Of a stretch of 26,070 bases of DNA, positions 24,082 to 26,070 are shown in pieces (the first letter of the stretch is position 1; the number at the start of each line of letters is the position of its first letter). A program made the translations under genes and the position numbers. The stretch covers positions 1 through 26,070 of the forward strand of contig JBMCLJ010000007.1 in NCBI GenBank assembly GCA_048615375.1. The letters are read 5' to 3'. The stretch is from JBMCLJ01 sp048615375. Its GTDB lineage: Bacteria > Patescibacteriota > Dojkabacteria > JAOAGR01. The notes beneath the pieces were generated by a model, which worked only from the letters and a program-made list of their open reading frames with translations, was not told where the DNA came from and did no database searches.

Positions 24082-24470
24082 AACGTTATTGCATCGACAC
24101 GAATGCTATACTGCGTTTTATCCTGAAGGATATTCCCGAACAGCACACAAAAACAAAAGAACTTTTCGAAAAAGCTTCGCAAGGCAAAGTAGTAATTATT
24201 CTTCTCACTGAAGTTATCATGGAGTTGCTCTATGTTTTAACCAAGGCATACAAACTTGAGAAGAAATCGTGTGTAGACATTATTGTTACTTTACTGGAAC
24301 ATAGGCAAATTGAACTTGCTTATCGTGAAAAAGCAGCACTTATGCACATACTGGAAACCTATTTACGACACAACCTGGATTTTGTAGACATCCTCCTGTA
24401 TCAGGATGCCAAAATACATAAAGCTGAAATATTCAGTTTTGATCAAGACTTTAAAAAGATTAAGAACTAA
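24078..24470 (+). CDS. PIN-domain ribonuclease toxin (VapC-type)
   Basis: The 130-aa protein is one complete PIN domain. The acidic site is present: Asp7 in 'CIDTNAILRF', Glu45 (or Glu49) in 'LLTEVIMELLYVL', Asp101/Asp104 in 'LDFVDILLYQDAK' and Asp122 in 'FSFDQDF'. VapC toxins are Mg2+-dependent RNases that cut tRNA or rRNA and stop translation until the antitoxin is restored. The ORF is intact while its neighbours on both sides are wrecked, as expected for an addictive module that resists loss. Target RNA cannot be predicted. Confidence 0.88.
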   Translation: MKRYCIDTNAILRFILKDIPEQHTKTKELFEKASQGKVVIILLTEVIMELLYVLTKAYKLEKKSCVDIIVTLLEHRQIELAYREKAALMHILETYLRHNLDFVDILLYQDAKIHKAEIFSFDQDFKKIKN

Positions 24471-24503
24471 GTTTGCAATACGAACGAATTAACAGATGCT
24501 GTA

Positions 24504-24833
24504 CTATTTGTAGAAGCGAACCCCTTCTAGGGATGAATATTTCTCTTCATCAATATTTCCTATCACACTCAACTCCCCCGTCGTCTCCAGCACTACCGCT
24601 CCCACTTCACGTATCGACCCAAATCCATTCTCCCTCATCGCCTGGAGGATCTCTGCTCTATTGACTCTGACCCTTTTCATCGCTTCAGTATAGAATGAAT
24701 TTTCCTTAAATAGCAGAGTAGGTTCTGATTTTATGATTCGATTGAATACTTGAAAACGAACCGTGAGAAACGTTATTACAAATTGAAGGAGAACAAGAAG
24801 CGTTAAGGCGGTTATGCCTTCATCTTCGAGAGT
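24504..24833 (-). pseudogene. DUF421 (YetF-like) C-terminal fragment
   Basis: This minus-strand frame of 109 codons before a TAG at 24504 has no start codon. An upstream TAA at 24834-24836 closes it on the 5' side. It reads one membrane helix ('ALTLLVLLQFVITFLTVRF') and then the DUF421 cytoplasmic domain: 'EPTLLFKENSFYTEAMKRVR', 'ILQAMRENGFGSIREVGAVV', 'LETTGELSVI'. Full-length proteins have about 160-230 aa with two or three N-terminal helices, which are absent. The break lies about 50 bp from the start of the glycoside hydrolase gene, so a rearrangement may have removed the 5' half. An internal ATG in the helix-domain boundary could give a soluble fragment. Confidence 0.68.
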
Positions 24834-24849
24834 TTACTATGTAAGAGTA

Positions 24850-24878
24850 TTTACTTTGCCCTTTGCATATATTACATT
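24850..24878 (+). promoter_or_regulatory. Candidate promoter of the glycoside hydrolase gene
   Basis: TTTACT (24850-24855), a 17-bp spacer, then TACATT (24873-24878). An alternative -10, TATATT, lies at 24868-24873. Either one leaves a leader of 0-6 nt before the GTG at 24885. Confidence 0.35.
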
Positions 24879-24884
24879 AAAAAT

Positions 24885-26070
24885 GTGATTTTAGGCACGG
24901 AGCGTAAAAGACATCTACTCTACATAGTTACTGTTTTCTTTACCATACTACTCCTTGGGCTGTCTGTATTTTTTGCTTATGAATTAAATACTACAAGTAC
25001 AGAAACAAGAAGCGGTGCGCAGAGCCAGCCTCCTGCTGAAGCGAATGAACTGGTTGTAAATATAAACAATGCTGCTGAAGGACATGTGATTTCAAAACAT
25101 CTCTGGGGAGTTAATCACTGGAGTGGACCACCGTGGGGAAAGAATTTAGAGGAGCTGAATAATCATATACCACCTTCCATACAAAGCAATATGGGAATAA
25201 AGTTACTCAGATTCCCATGGGGACCGACTTCATATAACTGGCATGAGGGACACGTGCAGTACAAAAAAAGTGTCGATGGCGAAGTGATCACCCATGAAAG
25301 AATCACTGTAGATGAAGTACTACAATTGTCCCAGCAGATTAACGCCGAAGTATATTATATGGTTAACAATGAAATACACAATGATGTGCCGGAACCGGCC
25401 GGGCCTATTTCAGCATATCCTGGCACCCCGGATAAAGAACATAATAAAAATGTATTACTAAATGATGTTCGTGAATTAATAAAAAAATATAAAGGTCAGC
25501 TAAAGTACTTTCAACTTGGTAATGAGCCGTGGGGGGGTTGGGATCCACAGGTTTATGCTCAAGTTTCAGTAGAGTTTGCCCAAGTAATGAAGGCGGAAGA
25601 TCCAAGCATACATATAACCATTGTAGGATTTCCCTCTACAGGCAATAATCAAAACCTCCAACAAAACACCGAAAATCGTGAGCGACAATGGACTAAAGCT
25701 ATACAAGGAGTACTTAATGAAAAATGCGGTAACGTAGATTGTTTTGATTCCGTTTCAAATCACATTTATCCTTTTCAAGTCCAAACCGATCTTGGCGGTG
25801 GCTATCCTGGTATCGCGGCTTATACCTCAACGTCAATATATGATCCAATGTTTGATGAGATGAGGCAGACTTACAAGAACAAAGAAATTGCTATATCGGA
25901 GTGGAACATAATGTGTTGGAGACAAGAGTACGGTACCGGCTGGGAAAAGACCCTGGATCATGGATTTAATACCTATAACATGATGTATAGTTTAATGAAG
26001 AATAACGTTAAAATTGGGTCGTACCATTTACTCGGCTATGACGATTGCGGATTACTAAAAGATAACAGAC
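24885..26070 (+). CDS. Membrane-anchored clan GH-A glycoside hydrolase (GH51/GH79-like), C-terminus beyond window
   Basis: I translated this by hand: 395 codons, open to the right edge. The start is probably GTG 24885; no in-frame ATG precedes the signal anchor. A basic N-terminus and one hydrophobic helix (about 9-32) predict a signal anchor, then a Ser/Pro/Glu linker. The catalytic barrel begins near residue 65: 'HLWGVNHWSG', 'LLRFPWGPTSYNWHEG', 'YYMVNNEIHND'. The acid/base Glu is Glu214 in 'QLGNEPWGGWDP' and the nucleophile Glu339 in 'IAISEWNIMCW', the NE and EW pair of clan GH-A. The 'LRFP-G--YNW' strand points to GH51/GH79-type arabinofuranosidase or glucuronidase relatives, though the substrate is open. 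It acts outside the membrane, cutting an external or own-surface polysaccharide. Confidence 0.75.
   Translation, partial: MILGTERKRHLLYIVTVFFTILLLGLSVFFAYELNTTSTETRSGAQSQPPAEANELVVNINNAAEGHVISKHLWGVNHWSGPPWGKNLEELNNHIPPSIQSNMGIKLLRFPWGPTSYNWHEGHVQYKKSVDGEVITHERITVDEVLQLSQQINAEVYYMVNNEIHNDVPEPAGPISAYPGTPDKEHNKNVLLNDVRELIKKYKGQLKYFQLGNEPWGGWDPQVYAQVSVEFAQVMKAEDPSIHITIVGFPSTGNNQNLQQNTENRERQWTKAIQGVLNEKCGNVDCFDSVSNHIYPFQVQTDLGGGYPGIAAYTSTSIYDPMFDEMRQTYKNKEIAISEWNIMCWRQEYGTGWEKTLDHGFNTYNMMYSLMKNNVKIGSYHLLGYDDCGLLKDNR

Noticed and set aside
1..26070. CRISPR array
   Set aside because: No set of regularly spaced identical repeats with unique spacers; the only tandem arrays are the 21-bp units and the coding duplication.

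Overview
This window most likely comes from a Patescibacteria/CPR-type bacterium with a small genome. Dojkabacteria- or Katanobacteria-like lineages are my best guess, but nothing here fixes the lineage. The reasons are the gene mix (a single sortase with an LPxT-type surface protein carrying a DUF11-like domain, a MoxR/DUF58/transglutaminase-like cluster, HTH-NUDIX and ECF sigma genes), AT-leaning DNA, almost no Shine-Dalgarno sequences, and promoter -10 boxes that sit directly against start codons. TGA is used as a normal stop, so this is not one of the UGA-recoding CPR lineages.

Layout. 1-7.8 kb is a minus-strand cell-surface operon. It reads LPKTN-tailed Cys-rich surface protein, GT-C type membrane glycosyltransferase, MoxR ATPase, DUF58 protein, then a membrane transglutaminase-like protein that runs off the left edge and has lost its catalytic triad. 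7.9-8.8 kb is a broken bactofilin-like membrane gene. 8.86-10.8 kb holds a DUF368 (polyprenyl-phosphate transporter family) gene and, divergently, a sortase. 10.8-12.6 kb is a translationally coupled pair, an AI-2E-family permease and an ACT-domain protein. 12.75-14.36 kb is a Schlafen/AlbA_2-HATPase gene bracketed by two copies of the same ~66-bp palindromic element, which looks like a cassette. 14.4-16.3 kb has an all-helical protein, a degenerate 21-bp tandem array and a truncated MacB-type permease. 16.4-18.4 kb has an ECF sigma factor fused to a membrane anchor and an extracytoplasmic domain, converging on a methyltransferase. tRNA-Pro(GGG) is at 18.59-18.66 kb.

Downstream of the tRNA (18.7-24.9 kb) the DNA looks accessory and eroded. 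It contains an orphan small protein, a 4-TM protein, an HTH-NUDIX regulator, a NUDIX gene and an ECF sigma gene cut and joined tail to tail, a frameshifted polytopic membrane protein, a shattered VOC/PhnB gene, an intact VapBC-type toxin-antitoxin pair and a 5'-truncated DUF421 tail. The right edge carries the first 395 codons of a membrane-anchored clan GH-A glycoside hydrolase.

How the genes fit together. The sortase, LPKTN protein, GT-C enzyme and DUF368 transporter all act at the cell envelope. MoxR, DUF58 and the transglutaminase-like protein probably form one membrane-associated module. The best candidates for something undescribed are the hairpin-flanked AlbA_2 cassette, the catalytically dead transglutaminase homologue, the sigma/extracytoplasmic-domain fusion and the apparent widespread leaderless transcription.
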